DNA from: Halichondria panicea
Lineage: Eukaryota > Porifera > Demospongiae > Suberitida > Halichondriidae
Direction of reading: 5' to 3'
NCBI RefSeq assembly: GCF_963675165.1
Contig: NC_087383.1
Location: 62,001 to 126,000, forward strand
DNA: 64,000 nt
Shown: piece by piece, positions 26,934 through 38,809 of the stretch
How positions within the stretch are numbered: the stretch's first letter is position 1
Layout: every line of letters starts with the position of its first letter
The notes under the pieces: generated by a model
What the model saw: only the letters and a program-made list of their open reading frames with translations
Databases searched by the model: none
Told to the model about the DNA's origin: nothing
Position numbers and translations under genes: made by a program

Positions 26934-27200
26934 GACTACTGCAGGGATAGGTCATTGTAACACCACTCCAGGATGTGGTACATTACTAGTATCACATGAC
27001 ATGTTGACACATACTATTGTATGATTGCATGTACAATGCACAGAGTACAGTAGCCTATATTATTACTAGACATGATGACCCCACTAATCAATCATCGTCC
27101 TCTTATATAGTATCGTCTCACAGGCACGAGCACGAGTGCAGCTAGCTGTGGATAGCACCCCCCCTCACACACACACACACACACACCTCACACCCACCCA

Positions 27201-27257
<57 letters not shown>

Positions 27258-27476
27258 CACTCCAGTCAGTAGATCCCTCGGCGCGGCTGCTAGAATAATA
27301 CACAGGTAGGTAGGTCCAATAGTAGATCTCCTGTTGTAACTGTGTAGACTCTTCTCTATTCTGTTCTCTCTAGCTCTCGAGGTAACCCTTGTGCGAGCCC
27401 CGCCCCTTCTCTAAGTGCAAGGGTCAGTCAGGCAGAGGTCAAAGATCATTAAAGGTGGTCTCCATTTAGCGTAAAT
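26934..27476. promoter_or_regulatory. Shared upstream region of SLC12A (-) and GON4L (+)
   Basis: 543 bp between divergent start codons, with a CA tract (27170-27255) and TAACCCTTG at 27383-27391, the unoccupied transposon target. Both promoters must lie here; no core element was recognised with confidence. In unit 2 it is split by the 7.6-kb element. Confidence 0.6.
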
Positions 27477-30175
27477 ATGGCGGATGAAGATGAAGTATTA
27501 AATGCGCTTTCTGAGGCAGGATCGGCTGATGACGAGGGGATTGACGTGGATACTGTCATACAGAATGCAGCAGAGAAGGCTAACCTATCAATCCTCAATG
27601 TTAAAAGCATTCTCCATGTAATGACACACACTACACGTACACGTACACAGAGCCTACCATAATTATAGAACCAGCCTCGGTTAGGACGCCCTCTTTTATA
27701 ACGCCCATAATACTAAAATCAATTTTTTTTGTACATCGTTTCTAGAAAATAATTATTTTTGACTGGTTCTTTAATTAGAACGATTACGGTATACACAGAG
27801 CCTACCTCAATGTGTGCAATCACTGTACTGTAGCATGTGCTCAAGGACAAGAGAGTGTTGTCTGTGATCCAGCGAGAAGCAGGGGAAGGGTCAGAGGTCA
27901 TGGACGATGACATCATACAACCTCGGCTCACTCGCTCAAAAGTCCGAGAGGCTGTTGCCACGACAATGAGCCCAGATAAGATAGTGAGTTGCCATGGTTA
28001 TATATAGTACGACATGATCCCACCCCAGACTAGAATGAGGGCCATCACACGCTCCCCTACCAAGCCTGGATGTATGGTACGCCCCCTCCCACATGCACAC
28101 TCCTCAGTCTCATTGTTTGTTGCCTCCCTTCCCCAGTCTGTAGAGGAGCTCCTCAATGTAAGTCTAGGCACAGAGGATTCTTCAGATGATGAAGAGTATC
28201 TACCAGAGGGGGCGGAACACAGTGAGGGGGCGGGCCATAGCGACAGTGAGGGGGTGGGCCATAGCGACAGTGACAGTGAGGACCCTGGGTGCACAGAAGA
28301 CACAGAGAGAGGTACAAACACTACATACTTGTAGCTGCTAAGCACGTGGAATTTTATTACCGTATATCTTCTAATTTATCGTTTTGGGAAATTTTTGTTG
28401 TTCTAATACAACGGACACTCCAGTGCTTTAATATCCGGACAATACCTTGAAAATTTGAGTTACATTCATAGACGGCAAGTAAGACTAGAGTGCTGCAGCT
28501 AGATAGCTTTGCTTTGAGTAGCTAGTTTTAGATAGCTAGTGCAACTATTCAGTCGCACACTGTTCTATTAAACTTAGCTAGCTCGCATGCAGCTGCTTGC
28601 TTGTTCTAATTATTCCGGACACTTCGCATGCTCTATAAAAATCTGTTCCAATTATACCCGGACAATTTCCAAAATAAGTATTTGTTGCTGTCTGATAAAT
28701 TAGAAGATACATTATATACGGTAGTGACAGCATCAGACAATAATAGCGTGTGTACAACTAACCATCTCTTATTGTAGACCCCACCCTAAGCCCCCTGAGT
28801 GTTGACACGCCCCCCTCTCAATCACTGGGGGGGGTCTCCGTGGAGCAAGAGACGGCTGCTTTGTTGGCTTCCCTCTCTGATGTCATCCTCAGTCCAATCA
28901 AGACAAGGGGTCAGAGGTCACAAGAACAGCAACAGGTACACATGTCTCATCATCACTGTGTGTGTCATGATGACTGTAGGCATCAGAGATTGCTCGGAGG
29001 ACAAGGTCAAAGTTCCCCCTTATTGACACACCCCTATCTGCTATAGAGGGTTCGTTCCAGCCATCTGACCCTGATGACCCCCCCACACCTCGTGAGATGG
29101 ACCCTGATGACCTGGAGTGGCATCAATGGCTAAATGACCTCATGAACCCACCTGGTAAGACGTCCCTTTGAGTGGGCGGAGTCACCCCACCCCCTCACAC
29201 AGAGTCTGCACTAGAAGAGGTTGAGGAGGACGGAGAATACAACTATCTGGCAGAGTCTGATGTAGTGGAGAAGGAGGAACTACGCAATGACAGGGCCGTC
29301 AAGATCCCCCGTGAGTAGTCATGTGATCTATTGTGTGTGGGTGTGGTCAACTCTCTCTCGTGTATTCAGGTAAGGAAGTGGACCAACTAGTGAACGAACT
29401 CCTCTATCCAGTGAGTTAGTCTCTATGTGGGGGATATTGACTCTCTCCCCGTGTGTGTGGGGGGTATTGACTCTCCCCCCCCCCCGTGCAGCCATCAGAG
29501 GGACTAGGGGGGCTGCTGTCAGGTCATGGAGGGATGGACCTCACTAGTGCTTATCTACTAGAGTCTCTGGGGTGAGCCACCATCATGTGTAGTCCAGCAT
29601 CATAATATGCAGTACATTCACTGATAGTGTTAACAAAAAAGGACATGTACCATATATCTTCTAATTTATCGGACAGCAAAAAATAAAATCATTTTGGAAA
29701 TTGTCCGGGTATAATTGGAACAGATTTTTATAGAGCATGCAAAGTGTCCAGAACAAGCAAGCAGCTGCATGCGAGCTAGCTAAGCTTAATAGAACAGTGT
29801 GCGACTGAATAGTTGCACTAGCTATCTAAAACTAGCTACTCAAAGCTATCTAACCGCAGCACTCTAAGTCTTACTTGCCGTCTATCAACTTTTTAAGGTA
29901 CTATCCTATTATTAAAGCATTGGAGTGTCCGTTGTATTCGAACAACGTAAATTGCCTAAAAGAGTGTCCGATAAATTAGAAGATATACGATAACAATACA
30001 ATCATCGTTAATCCCTGTCTACTATACTGACACTGATTGTGTGTGTGTGTAGATTGCCTGCTCCATTATTGAGTGGGTCAGAGGATCGTGAGACCACACC
30101 CACTGATGAGGGGGTGGGCTGCTACCTCTCTCTGGACCAAGCACAGACTCTCTCCCAGCAAATCAGACAGGTACA

Positions 30176-30220
<45 letters not shown>

Positions 30221-32118
30221 CACACACACACACACTACTCACATATGCAGCACTTCCAACTACTCATGCAAACGTTGCTCCTGTGTCGATGTGAACCGTC
30301 TCTACTCTTGCTCTCTCAAGTGGCCAATCAAGCGATAGACGAGCTACACATATGGAGTGAGGGCGCGTGGCAAGGTGGGTGTGGTCTAGTAGCAACATTT
30401 CCAACCTTTGACCCTCCACACAGGTACACACAGTGCAGTGTGGTATATACCAGACATGAGCGGTGGGATAGAACTGATACAACAGCTTGAGTCTATTGGC
30501 AACGAGCAGCCTGTTACCATGGCAGCAAGTACGTGTTGCTCTGGCAACCATTGACTAATGATTACCCTTGTACAGGCAGCCGCCCACGTACGAGTATTCC
30601 ATATATTGCCCAGGAGAAATTGATGACCACACCCCTTTTCTGGACTGACCCCTCTCTTCTTCCAGCAGTTGGGTTTGGTAAGTAGTGGTTTCTATGGTGA
30701 TGCTCGTGTTTCCATGGTAATTTTTGGTAGCTCCTATGACAGAGGGAAAGTCAACACCTCCATCCAGCTTCTCCAGTGCCGAAGATTGGTGAGTCCACAC
30801 ACTCCACTATTGTACCCCACCCCCTCACACACACTCCACTGTTGTACCCCACCCCCCCACACACACACACTCCACTGTTGTACCCCACCCCCTCATACAC
30901 ACTCCACTGTTGTACCCCCCCCCCCCACACACACACACACACACACTATACTGCCCCTAGTTTGTTGGTATTTGGTATGGATCATTATGGCTCTGCTGCT
31001 TGGCAAGATATTAGGACCAACCTGCTACCAGTCAAGACCATCAAACAGGTACACACACACACACACACACACACTCACACATGTACACCCACACACACAC
31101 ATACCCACACTCACACTTCAACTATATTCCAGCTCCAGTTGAGAGTCAAGAATCAATGCTCCAAAAGAACAGGGAATAATGTTGTCAAGGTAAGCACTGT
31201 TAATCCAAATTTAAATGGAGCCCTAATTTGTCATTTTTCGGCCTTGGACCATGGTATTTGGACATAATTAGCAAATTCTGTGATCTCCCAAATATGAACA
31301 TGTGATGACACCATTTGAAAGGTCTTTTTCTAAGCTTTTAGGAAATCATAAAATTGTTGAAAATGAATCCACGGAATTCAAGTTATGGCAGCTGAAAGAG
31401 TCTCTGACCCATTACAATTTTCTAGAAGGATACCTTTCGAACTAATTTGACCTTAAGTGTGCAGTAGCCTAGAGTGACTGTATACTGTGCTGCATAGCTA
31501 GTGGTTGTTGGTTGACTGGCACTCTCTGTATAGCTAGTGGTTGACTGGCACTCTCTGTTAATGTAGCATTACAAGAAGACCAAGCAACTCAAGATACCAT
31601 TCAGTCAAGGTACTTACATGTATACTGTAGCTATGGTAACCAGTACTATCCCTTACAACAGCTGAAGAGAAGGCACTCCCACACTGGGTCACGGTAAGAG
31701 TGAGGGGGTGTGCTATGTGGGGGGTCTTTATTCCATCTACAGCTGTATCACAAGAAACGTGTTGAGAAGGAAAAGGAGGCCAAAAAGAAGAGTGAAGAAC
31801 TGTGCAAGCAGACGGCCAAGCTCAAGAAGATGCTCGGACTTGTCCCCCAGAGGAGGGCAGAAGAGGGGGGCTCTAAACAAAACCTGATTACCTGTATGGA
31901 GGAGGTTACAAACAATGACAAGAAACCACGTGTGGAGACACCAAATGATGACAGGAAGCTCACTGTGGGGAACCATAGACGACTGAGACGGAGGAAGACA
32001 AAGATGAAACAAGGAGTGAGAGTGTGTGATGAGCAGGGACAGAGCAGTCTCCACCACCTCCTACTAGCCGCAGGGCTGCAGGTGGGTAAATAGACACACA
32101 CGCCTACACACACACACG

Positions 32119-32153
<35 letters not shown>

Positions 32154-32348
32154 CCGAGTGATGCTAATGCAAGGTTTGCACACAGCTTCATCAGTGAGGT
32201 CAAGGTGCGTTGTCATAGTTTTTAACTACCGTGCCTGGTGGTTATAGTGACTTTATAGACCACCCTCCCTTCCGATGGTGTCAAGTATGACCAATTTCTG
32301 AACCTGTTATCTACTGCAGACCACCAGCATTGGACCCCAGCCAAGGTA

Positions 32349-32388
<40 letters not shown>

Positions 32389-33850
32389 AGTCATGTGATG
32401 TCTATAGCTGTATGGTGAGGTGTCATTGGTGCTAGAGTCATGGCCGTACCTAGTGAGGTTGTTCACTGAGCTGTTATCTGACAGGGACTGTCTACTAGCC
32501 AATGCTGTGAGTTAGTACTCACACTCTGAGTCAATGCATTACATGTGTACACACAGATGGGGTACAGGATGGAGGTCACTGGTGTGCGGGAGTTTGCCGG
32601 GAAACTGAAGGTGGGGTTGTACAATGTTGGGTTATGATTAGTGGTCTTTGCTGCAGGAATGTTTTGCCAACTCTCCTCTGAGCCTCTCTGCTGTGTTAGA
32701 CGCTCTCCACCAGTTGGATACACCCACGCTCACTAATGACAAGGTGACACTACCGCCCACACCACACCATCCCTAGCTAACCCCGCCCACAGGTGGAGAC
32801 GGCACTGTTGCCATTGGTAACAGCTCATGAGAAACTGGTGACTGCTCTGAGGAGGTTCCTCTACCAACTGACTCCATCACAGTGAGTCTTACCATTGTGT
32901 TCTGATCATTATTTCGGGCCCAAATTGTTCATTTCAAGAAAAAAAAGCGTGGGCTATAAGGAGAGGTTTTTTCAATATCAAGCGTGTTTTTGTAGCTAAG
33001 TTTGAGAGGCCATAACTTGTGTTGTGAACGTCCAATTTTCAAAATATTTTTTTTGATTTAGTAGCTCATCGATAGTACTACATTATGGTGTGTTTTAATT
33101 TGATCAGTAATTTATTTCGGGCCCAAATTGTTCATTTTCAGAAAAAAGCGTGGGCTTATATAAATTAGGGCTATATAAATTTACGGAGCTACTTTTCATA
33201 TAGTGTCCCTCTTACAGTGGTGGTGTGTTTGAAGAGGTGGACTTAAGTCAATCACCTGACACCTTTGAAACCATATCCCAGTCTCAATTGACGGCTACCA
33301 TGGCAACTAAGTCATGTGTAACCACACCCACTCCTAGTCCTGGCCCTGCTGCTCCATGGACAAGGTGGTTATGGTCTTTGTTGTGTATATTTGACTGTTG
33401 TTGTGCAGACGAGACGATGGTGTTATCCTTAAGGCGTGTATGGGGGTGGAGTCTGGTGTGTCTCTGGTGAGAGTATGGGGAGACGTGGCTAATACTCTGG
33501 ACAGAACACAGCACGAGGTATGTATATGTGTATGTATGCCTATAGACTAGTAGCTAGTGTGTGTGTGTGCCTATAGACTAGTAGCTAGTGTGTGTGTGTG
33601 TGCCTATAGACTAGTAGCTAGTGTGTGTGTGTATGCCTATAGACTAGTAGCTAGTGTGTGTGTGTATGCCTATAGACTAGTAGCTAGTGTGTGTGTATGC
33701 CTATAGACTAGTAGCTAGTGTGTGTGTGTGTGTGCGCCTAGCTGTGTGTTAATCATGGATACTGTACTCACCTCTCCTATTATTATGCAGGTGAAGGAGC
33801 GCTATCTTAATTTGCTGCATCTCATGCAGTCTACCAAGCTCTCTCAATGA
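27477..33850 (+). CDS. GON4L: GON-4-like transcriptional regulator, unit 1
   Basis: Predicted 935 aa in 27 exons: 27477-27617, 27834-27983, 28137-28311, 28778-28935, 29049-29154, 29203-29310, 29370-29410, 29492-29571, 30053-30170, 30251-30374, 30424-30528, 30576-30677, 30731-30788, 30961-31048, 31133-31189, 31567-31609, 31662-31693, 31743-32081, 32154-32204, 32259-32345, 32408-32506, 32557-32610, 32657-32743, 32793-32881, 33218-33364, 33409-33517, 33791-33850. GON4L is a nuclear corepressor scaffold (YY1/SIN3/HDAC partners in vertebrates). Family landmarks: acidic DSSDDEEYLP, DPDDLEWHQWLNDLMNP, DRAVKIPRKEVDQLVNELL, the SANT-like SAEDWLLVFGMDHYG, HYKKTKQLKIPFSQ, a basic coiled stretch at exon 18, PAH-like helical exons 19-24, and a C-terminal Myb/SANT domain WTRRDDGVILKAC. 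Much shorter than vertebrate GON4L (over 2000 aa). Confidence 0.9.
28359..28724. mobile_element. MITE-like element, GON4L intron 3
   Basis: About 365 bp bounded by inverted copies of TATATCTTCTAATTTATCG / GATAAATTAGAAGATA, no coding capacity. An inverted relative is 0.9 kb away at 29649-29993. Unit 2 (61499-61881) has an extra 18 bp duplicating part of the left terminal repeat. Confidence 0.75.
29649..29993. mobile_element. MITE-like element, inverted copy, GON4L intron 8
   Basis: About 345 bp with the same terminal motif and internal blocks in reverse order and complement to 28359-28724. Unit 2 copy at 62806-63150. Confidence 0.75.
31195..31435. repeat. Copy of the fold-back element in GON4L intron 15
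   Basis: Shares TTTTTCGGCCTTGGACCATG, CATTTGAAAGGTC and TCAAGTTATGGCAGCTGAAA with 22740-23287. Confidence 0.7.
32905..33185. repeat. Copy of the CATAACTTGTGTTG element in GON4L intron 24
   Basis: Related to 11275-11591 over GGCCATAACTTGTGTTGTGA, the AAAAAAGCGTGGGCT segment and GATAGTACTACATTATGG. Confidence 0.7.
33530..33748. repeat. About 31-bp minisatellite, 6-7 copies, GON4L intron 26
   Basis: Units of GCCTATAGACTAGTAGCTAG followed by a TG run of variable length. Confidence 0.9.
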
Positions 33851-33991
33851 ACAATACTTGACAGCTATTAATTATTGTGATCTTTTGTTCAATCAATATT
33901 GTTTTCATATCACACAATCACACAATAACAAAATGACAACAATCAATTTTCAACAATCAATTTTCACATGAACATTTAATTGTATAATACA

Positions 33992-34528
33992 TCAACTAAA
34001 CTTGAGCTTTAAGTTCTCATTATAGGAGACCAGTAGGCCAGCGAGGGATGAGACCACGCCCATTATTCCAACCACACCCCCAGGTACGCCCACCAGATCC
34101 AACCGAGCTGCTGGGATGAACAAATCAGTCGAGTTCTTAACCAAATCGATGGTCACTGTCGGGTTGTTAGTGAAAACATTTCTCAGAGATTCCAAAATGG
34201 AGGCCTTTTGTTTGTCACTGGAATAAGTGATTGCTACAGACTCCACTCTTTTCCTTTCGGCTTTTAAAAGTTTCAATATTTCGTAAAAGTCTCTAATTAT
34301 ACAGAGTACGATGGAGAGCAACCAGAATCGATTTGAGTATGTAACCCAGAAGTTGCTGTCAATGACAACCAGTTTCATCCTCTGTGCCCATAACACGTGA
34401 TCAAAGAGTAGGAATATTCCGCGATTGATCTTGACCAGAGTGACGATGACCCTCAGAATAGCATCACCCAGGTGGATGGTTTGTAGTGCACCACGGAAGT
34501 TGTCCACGCTCTTACCAAGTCGAAACAC

Positions 34529-34560
<32 letters not shown>

Positions 34561-34978
34561 GGTGGGTGTGTGTGTGTGGAGACAATGTGATGAGGGTGTG
34601 GGTACATCATCATGCATTGTAATATAAAATGATGCCTAATAAGGTCTAGGACACCCAATGTAGTACTAGTATAAACCACCACATGGTACATACATTTCCT
34701 GGCAGTGCTGATGGATGACTCCAAGCCCTTGAGCTTGGTCACCAGCTCTGGACTCAGTCCCTTGCTCTCCAGGGCCCAGTGGAGGAACTTGGTACCATAC
34801 TGCACCAGCCTATAGGGAATACAACAGTAGAGTCCAGTATGAGCAGCTCAGGTGATCCAGGAGGCTGCATAGCTCTAGCTAGGTACAGCTATTGTCACCT
34901 GCATATCTTGTCTCTCCCAGCAGTCTTGTCCGCCAGCTTGAAGGCAGCAGCTACCATACCTTGAGAACTAGAAGCCAT
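33992..34978 (-). CDS. PEX11B-like: Peroxisomal membrane protein PEX11 (alpha/beta type)
   Basis: Predicted 243 aa from exons 34978-34899, 34809-34694 and 34527-33992. PEX11 proteins bend and elongate the peroxisome membrane before division. Landmarks: an N-terminal amphipathic segment (MVAAAFKLADKTAGRDKICR), VQYGTKFLHWALESKGLSPE, LESSISTARKLFRLGKSVDN spanning the second splice junction, INRGIFLLFDHVLWA, DLFIPAARLDLVGVPGGVVG and a C-terminal hydrophobic helix (VGIMGVVSSLAGLLVSY) followed by a short Lys tail. Size and order agree with PEX11A/B rather than PEX11G. It starts 157 bp from the divergent WDR93-like gene. It is single in the window because unit 2 is cut before it. Confidence 0.9.
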
Positions 34979-35135
34979 CTCTTGTGCAAAATAAATGGGT
35001 TTGTTTAGGAACTCCAATTTAGCGAAAAACACCCTCCAAGTAATATTATAATCAATAATCCAATATAAATTCATCAGTAGCTATAGTTACTTTATACATG
35101 TCAAGTTATGCAGAGGCTATCAAGCTAGGGCAGCC
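34979..35135. promoter_or_regulatory. Compact bidirectional promoter, PEX11 / WDR93-like
   Basis: Only 157 bp separate the two divergent start codons, so both promoters and 5' leaders must overlap here. AT-rich, no clear core motif. Confidence 0.6.
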
Positions 35136-37536
35136 ATGGATGCAGTGGTTGAAGACTCGAGGGACTACCTGCTAGATCCAGAGTTATGGTTGGACAAGCT
35201 GCCCCAACCTTACCGGCTGGTAGATGATGTTCTACAAGGCTTCCTCGATGAGGTATGGGCAGCCATTGAGAGGAGAGAGGTGTGTAAGAGAGGAGAGGAA
35301 GGAAGAGTCAAGATACCAGAGCTGTCAGGGAGTAGGCTGCTCCCCGGCTCTCAGGGGACCACCATAGTCAGGTACTCTAGCTCCACTCCATAGCTACTCT
35401 GATGTACACGTGTGTGTGATTCGTCCATAGCTCTGACGGAGGAGGTCATGTGATATTGGGCAGTCCTCACGGGCTCACTGTGTGTGAGCTACAGGGAGGG
35501 GATGAGTGGGAGTCTGTGGGGGTGTACGAGTGGGCGGAGAGCGGCAGCCCAACTAGCCTCCTAGTCAGCCACACTACACCATTCATGTGGCTGGCCATAT
35601 CCTTCACACACGGTGAGAGTTACGATTGCTTAATACAATAATCATGTGTTGGTACAGAGGTGAAGTTCTTTACATATTCCAAGAATCATCTGATACACCT
35701 CAGTGACATCTCCTTCAAAGATGAACAGGTATTAACAATGTAGTAATCTCCTGACATCATTATCCCCCCCCCCACGCTCAGAGTAGAGAGGTCAAAGGTG
35801 TGAGTGTGTCTCCGTGCTGGAGTCATGTGACACTCTCCACTCGACACGAAGGTAGTACATGTAGTAGGCTGACACTGTATACACTCCCGCTCAGTTCCTG
35901 GGCCGATCAGACAGAGAGGGTGGTGGGAGGGAGCTCTGTCAGTGTAGGCAAGCAGGAGGTAAGACTTTGCTATATTGTTGACCACCATTCATGCCATATC
36001 CACAGGAGGTAGTGTTCTCAGGCACCACTCTGGTGTACAGTCTCCAGCCTCCTTGTTCCCTCACCCCCTGTCCAAACACAGACCCTCAGTCAGCCATGAA
36101 CAGGTGATCTCTCTCCACTACCAACCACACACTGTCAGTACTGATGTATGTGCAGGATTGGCTCAGCCTCTACTGGTTGCATACCTAGTGGAGAGATGCA
36201 TCTCCTCACTGAAGCCTACTTGTGCAACAGAAGGACAGCATTTGTAGCTCAGAGAAAACACTTTGTTGATGAAGCAAGACAGCCCCTCAACTACACTCCA
36301 ACTCCCCACTTCCTCTACTCTAGCACACGTATGTACCATGCACGCAGCCAAGTACCAAATTGCAGTATACTGAGCCCAAATCTTCATATTATAGTTAATT
36401 TGTTACAGGTGGTGGTCCCTGTGGATTAGCCGTCTGGTGGAGCAACCACAACCAACTCAGAGTGTACCCCATCACAGCCTCAAAGCCACACCCACTCCCT
36501 CTCAAACTCCTCCCACAAACAGCGGCAATAGTGTGCTCAGTAACAGACGGAGATGGCCAGCACATGGCACTAGCGCTGGCCAATGGAACGGTTGCATGCT
36601 GGAACATGAGAACAGGTAATGTGTGAGGAATATTTTCAGAGCTTTTTTTATTGAGTTTTTTTTCTCTCCCCCTCTAGTTGAGTGCACACAGTTAGTGCGA
36701 CCATTGGAAGGTGATGAAATAGTGACAGCCATGTTGTTTGTAAGCCAGGAGTTAGTGGTAGGTACAAGCACCGGGAGGATACTGGTGGTCAGTGCTAGTG
36801 CCGCTAGTGCACACAGGTACTCTAGTGACTGTGTGTGTGTGTGTGTGTGCTGTGATTCTTACCCTGATATTACAGACTGGGCAAGCAGAGAGAAGTGTAC
36901 CCACAGCTACTCCAGGACAGCAGAGTGGACCATCTACACAGTGACCCTGTGGCATTGCCTTCAGTCGTGAGTTCATTACATTCTTATTTGGATGGCAAGA
37001 CTACTCCCATCATTATTGTGTACTAAGTCTACCTGTCCAACCAACACCAGTCATGTATTTCATTGCCCATGTCCGTGCAGGTATTGTCAGCTCACAGTAA
37101 TGGTACTGTAGTATTGTGGAGTGTCGTTGAGCAGGAGGTTCTTTGTCAAGTCTCTCTATGTCAGTCCCCACACTGCTCCCGCCCTGTCCTGACTGGAGGG
37201 GGACAGTCCCCACACTGCTCCCACCCTGCCCTGACTGGAGGGGGACAGTCCCCACACTGCTCCCGCCCTGCCCTGACTGGAGGGGGACAGTCCCCACACT
37301 GCTCCCGCCCTGCCCTGACTGGAGGGGGACTCTGTGTATTAGGTATACTCATGATATTGGTCCCCTTACTTACTGTCTATATACGTAGTTAAATAAAGCA
37401 TTGCGTTATTTTCTAGTATTCAGCCAGTTTGGTAGCTATCTTTGAGAGTCCGTAATTTGTGTTCAGATCGTAATAATTATATAGCGCAATTACTCCCCTC
37501 CCTCCCCCCCCCCACACACACACACACACACACACC

Positions 37537-37604
<68 letters not shown>

Positions 37605-37617
37605 ACACACACACACA

Positions 37618-37651
<34 letters not shown>

Positions 37652-37937
37652 CACTGGAGAAGAGGACGCTTCGTCTGGTGTTGTCTGGTTTGACCTCCAC
37701 TCCGCCCCCACCCTCTCCCCTCACTTGACCACGCCCCCTATACAGCCACGTCCACCCAGCACTGTCAGCATCCAGGACACTCTCTCACTGTACATCAGTA
37801 CAAGGTACAGTCTACCCTGGCCACCCCCTGCCGTATAATGGTCATTAATGTATTGTCATGTACACAGGTGTGCTCAGTTCAAGACAGATAGAGAGAGGTG
37901 GAGCAAGCGCTGGGCAGAGCTCTCACCAGTATACTAG
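35136..37937 (+). CDS. WD-repeat protein, WDR93-like
   Basis: Predicted 619 aa in 12 exons: 35136-35371, 35431-35612, 35658-35728, 35782-35958, 36006-36103, 36156-36328, 36409-36615, 36678-36816, 36876-36966, 37081-37342, 37651-37804, 37868-37937. The N-terminus (LLDPELWLDKLPQPYRLVDD) recalls vertebrate WDR93, a little-studied WD protein. Several degenerate WD blades are visible: SDGGGHVILGSPHGLTVCEL, GVSVSPCWSHVTLSTRHEG, DGQHMALALANGTVACWN, LSAHSNGTVVLWSVVEQE. Exon 10 carries an in-frame four-copy 48-bp repeat that looks like an insertion in the blade region. No enzyme motif. The WD fold is well supported; the WDR93 assignment is from memory and moderate. Exon 11 uses an acceptor at the end of a CA tract. 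Confidence 0.72.
37161..37330 (+). repeat. In-frame coding 48-bp repeat, 4 copies
   Basis: Units encode a 16-residue pattern (QSPHCSRPALTGGG core) within exon 10 of the WDR93-like gene; three of four are nearly identical, so expansion is recent. Confidence 0.9.
37513..37650. repeat. CA microsatellite ending in a splice acceptor
   Basis: CA tract with occasional CTCA interruptions filling most of WDR93-like intron 10 and ending in CACACAG at exon 11. Confidence 0.9.
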
Positions 37938-38295
37938 CTGGACAATCTATAGTACATTCATAGCTGGCAGCCTTCATACACACACTTATTGAACACATCA
38001 CTTGACAAGTTGTTAATAATTATTGCACATGGTGAATCATACATAGCACAGTGGGACAAGTATAAGGGACAGGGTATAACATTGGAGAGTCTATTTGAGC
38101 TAGTGTCCATTATTCCTCTGCTTGTGTGAGGCCGTCGCTACTCCCAGTGAAGAACTCGAACCACTTGAAACCATTCTCCTCATTATTGGATTTGTCATCA
38201 GTGGTAGTCTTTATTGAATGTTCTTTGTCTGTGCAGCTATCAGGAACAACTTGTGGCCCGTCATTATCTGTAGACAATAATAGTTTCAACGTTAA
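37938..38295. other. Convergent 3' intergenic region
   Basis: Between the WDR93-like stop and the 3' end of the minus-strand gene at 38296; AT-rich, no gene or repeat recognised. Confidence 0.5.
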
Positions 38296-38768
38296 TCATT
38301 CACAGGTCAATATCGAGCAGTCACCGTGTTTCTTGTGGGTTAGCTGTTGTGTGCCCCTTGTGAGTACCACCAGAGAGTTGGGCACCTGTCCCTCCTCTTG
38401 ACAGAACCTCTTACTACTCACAGCTATAGGACTAGGGGAGCTGCCTTCAGGACACCCATCATCACGCTGTCTCTTTCGTCCATCTGAGGGGGGGGGGGGG
38501 GTGAGTATTGCGTACCATAGTAACATATACTACTGTGTCTTACTTATCAGAATTTGCCTCAGTAGAGGGCTGCCAGAGTAGACATTCCTCTGTGCTACTA
38601 CAGGCACTGTCTGTCCCACTGGAGACACTCCACTCAAGCCCCTCACTGGTCCAGGTAGCAGGCTCTCCAATGGTGGAGTGCAGGGGACATGTCGACTGCC
38701 TCTAGGCTCCAGGAGGAGGTGGCCAAAGCCGGCAAATGAACTAGGAGAGCCGTAGAATAACAAATAAT
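38296..38768 (-). CDS. 3' end of an unrecognised gene, cut at the repeat junction
   Basis: Two minus-strand exons, 38768(cut)-38544 and 38483-38296, join in frame (donor CTGATAA|GTAAG, acceptor CCCTCAG|ATGG). They encode about 135 residues: FYGSPSSFAGFGHLLLEPRG, a Pro/Val/Gly stretch, a basic GRKRQR patch (possible nuclear localisation signal) and a Ser-rich, low-complexity end (HGDCSILTCE). An in-frame stop lies just beyond the junction, so the 5' part of the gene is missing here; if the repeat is real, the complete gene should lie after unit 2, outside the window. I do not recognise the family. Confidence 0.55.
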
Positions 38769-38809
38769 CTCATTGCTACTGCCTAACTACCCGGGCCCCA
38801 TTGCCCCAG

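Larger units (their letters stand above)
13322..38768 (+). repeat. Unit 1 of a 25,447-bp direct repeat
   Basis: Everything from 13322 recurs from 38769 in the same orientation and order. Offset is 25,447 at the start and 25,497 at the transposon site, the difference coming from microsatellite indels. Unit 1 holds NCBP1 exons 21-22, SLC12A, the nested Death/SH2 gene, GON4L, PEX11, the WDR93-like gene and a truncated gene at its right edge. Confidence 0.95.

Noticed and set aside
27477-27662. Independent small acidic protein
   Set aside because: It is exon 1 of GON4L; the later frame runs into intron 1.
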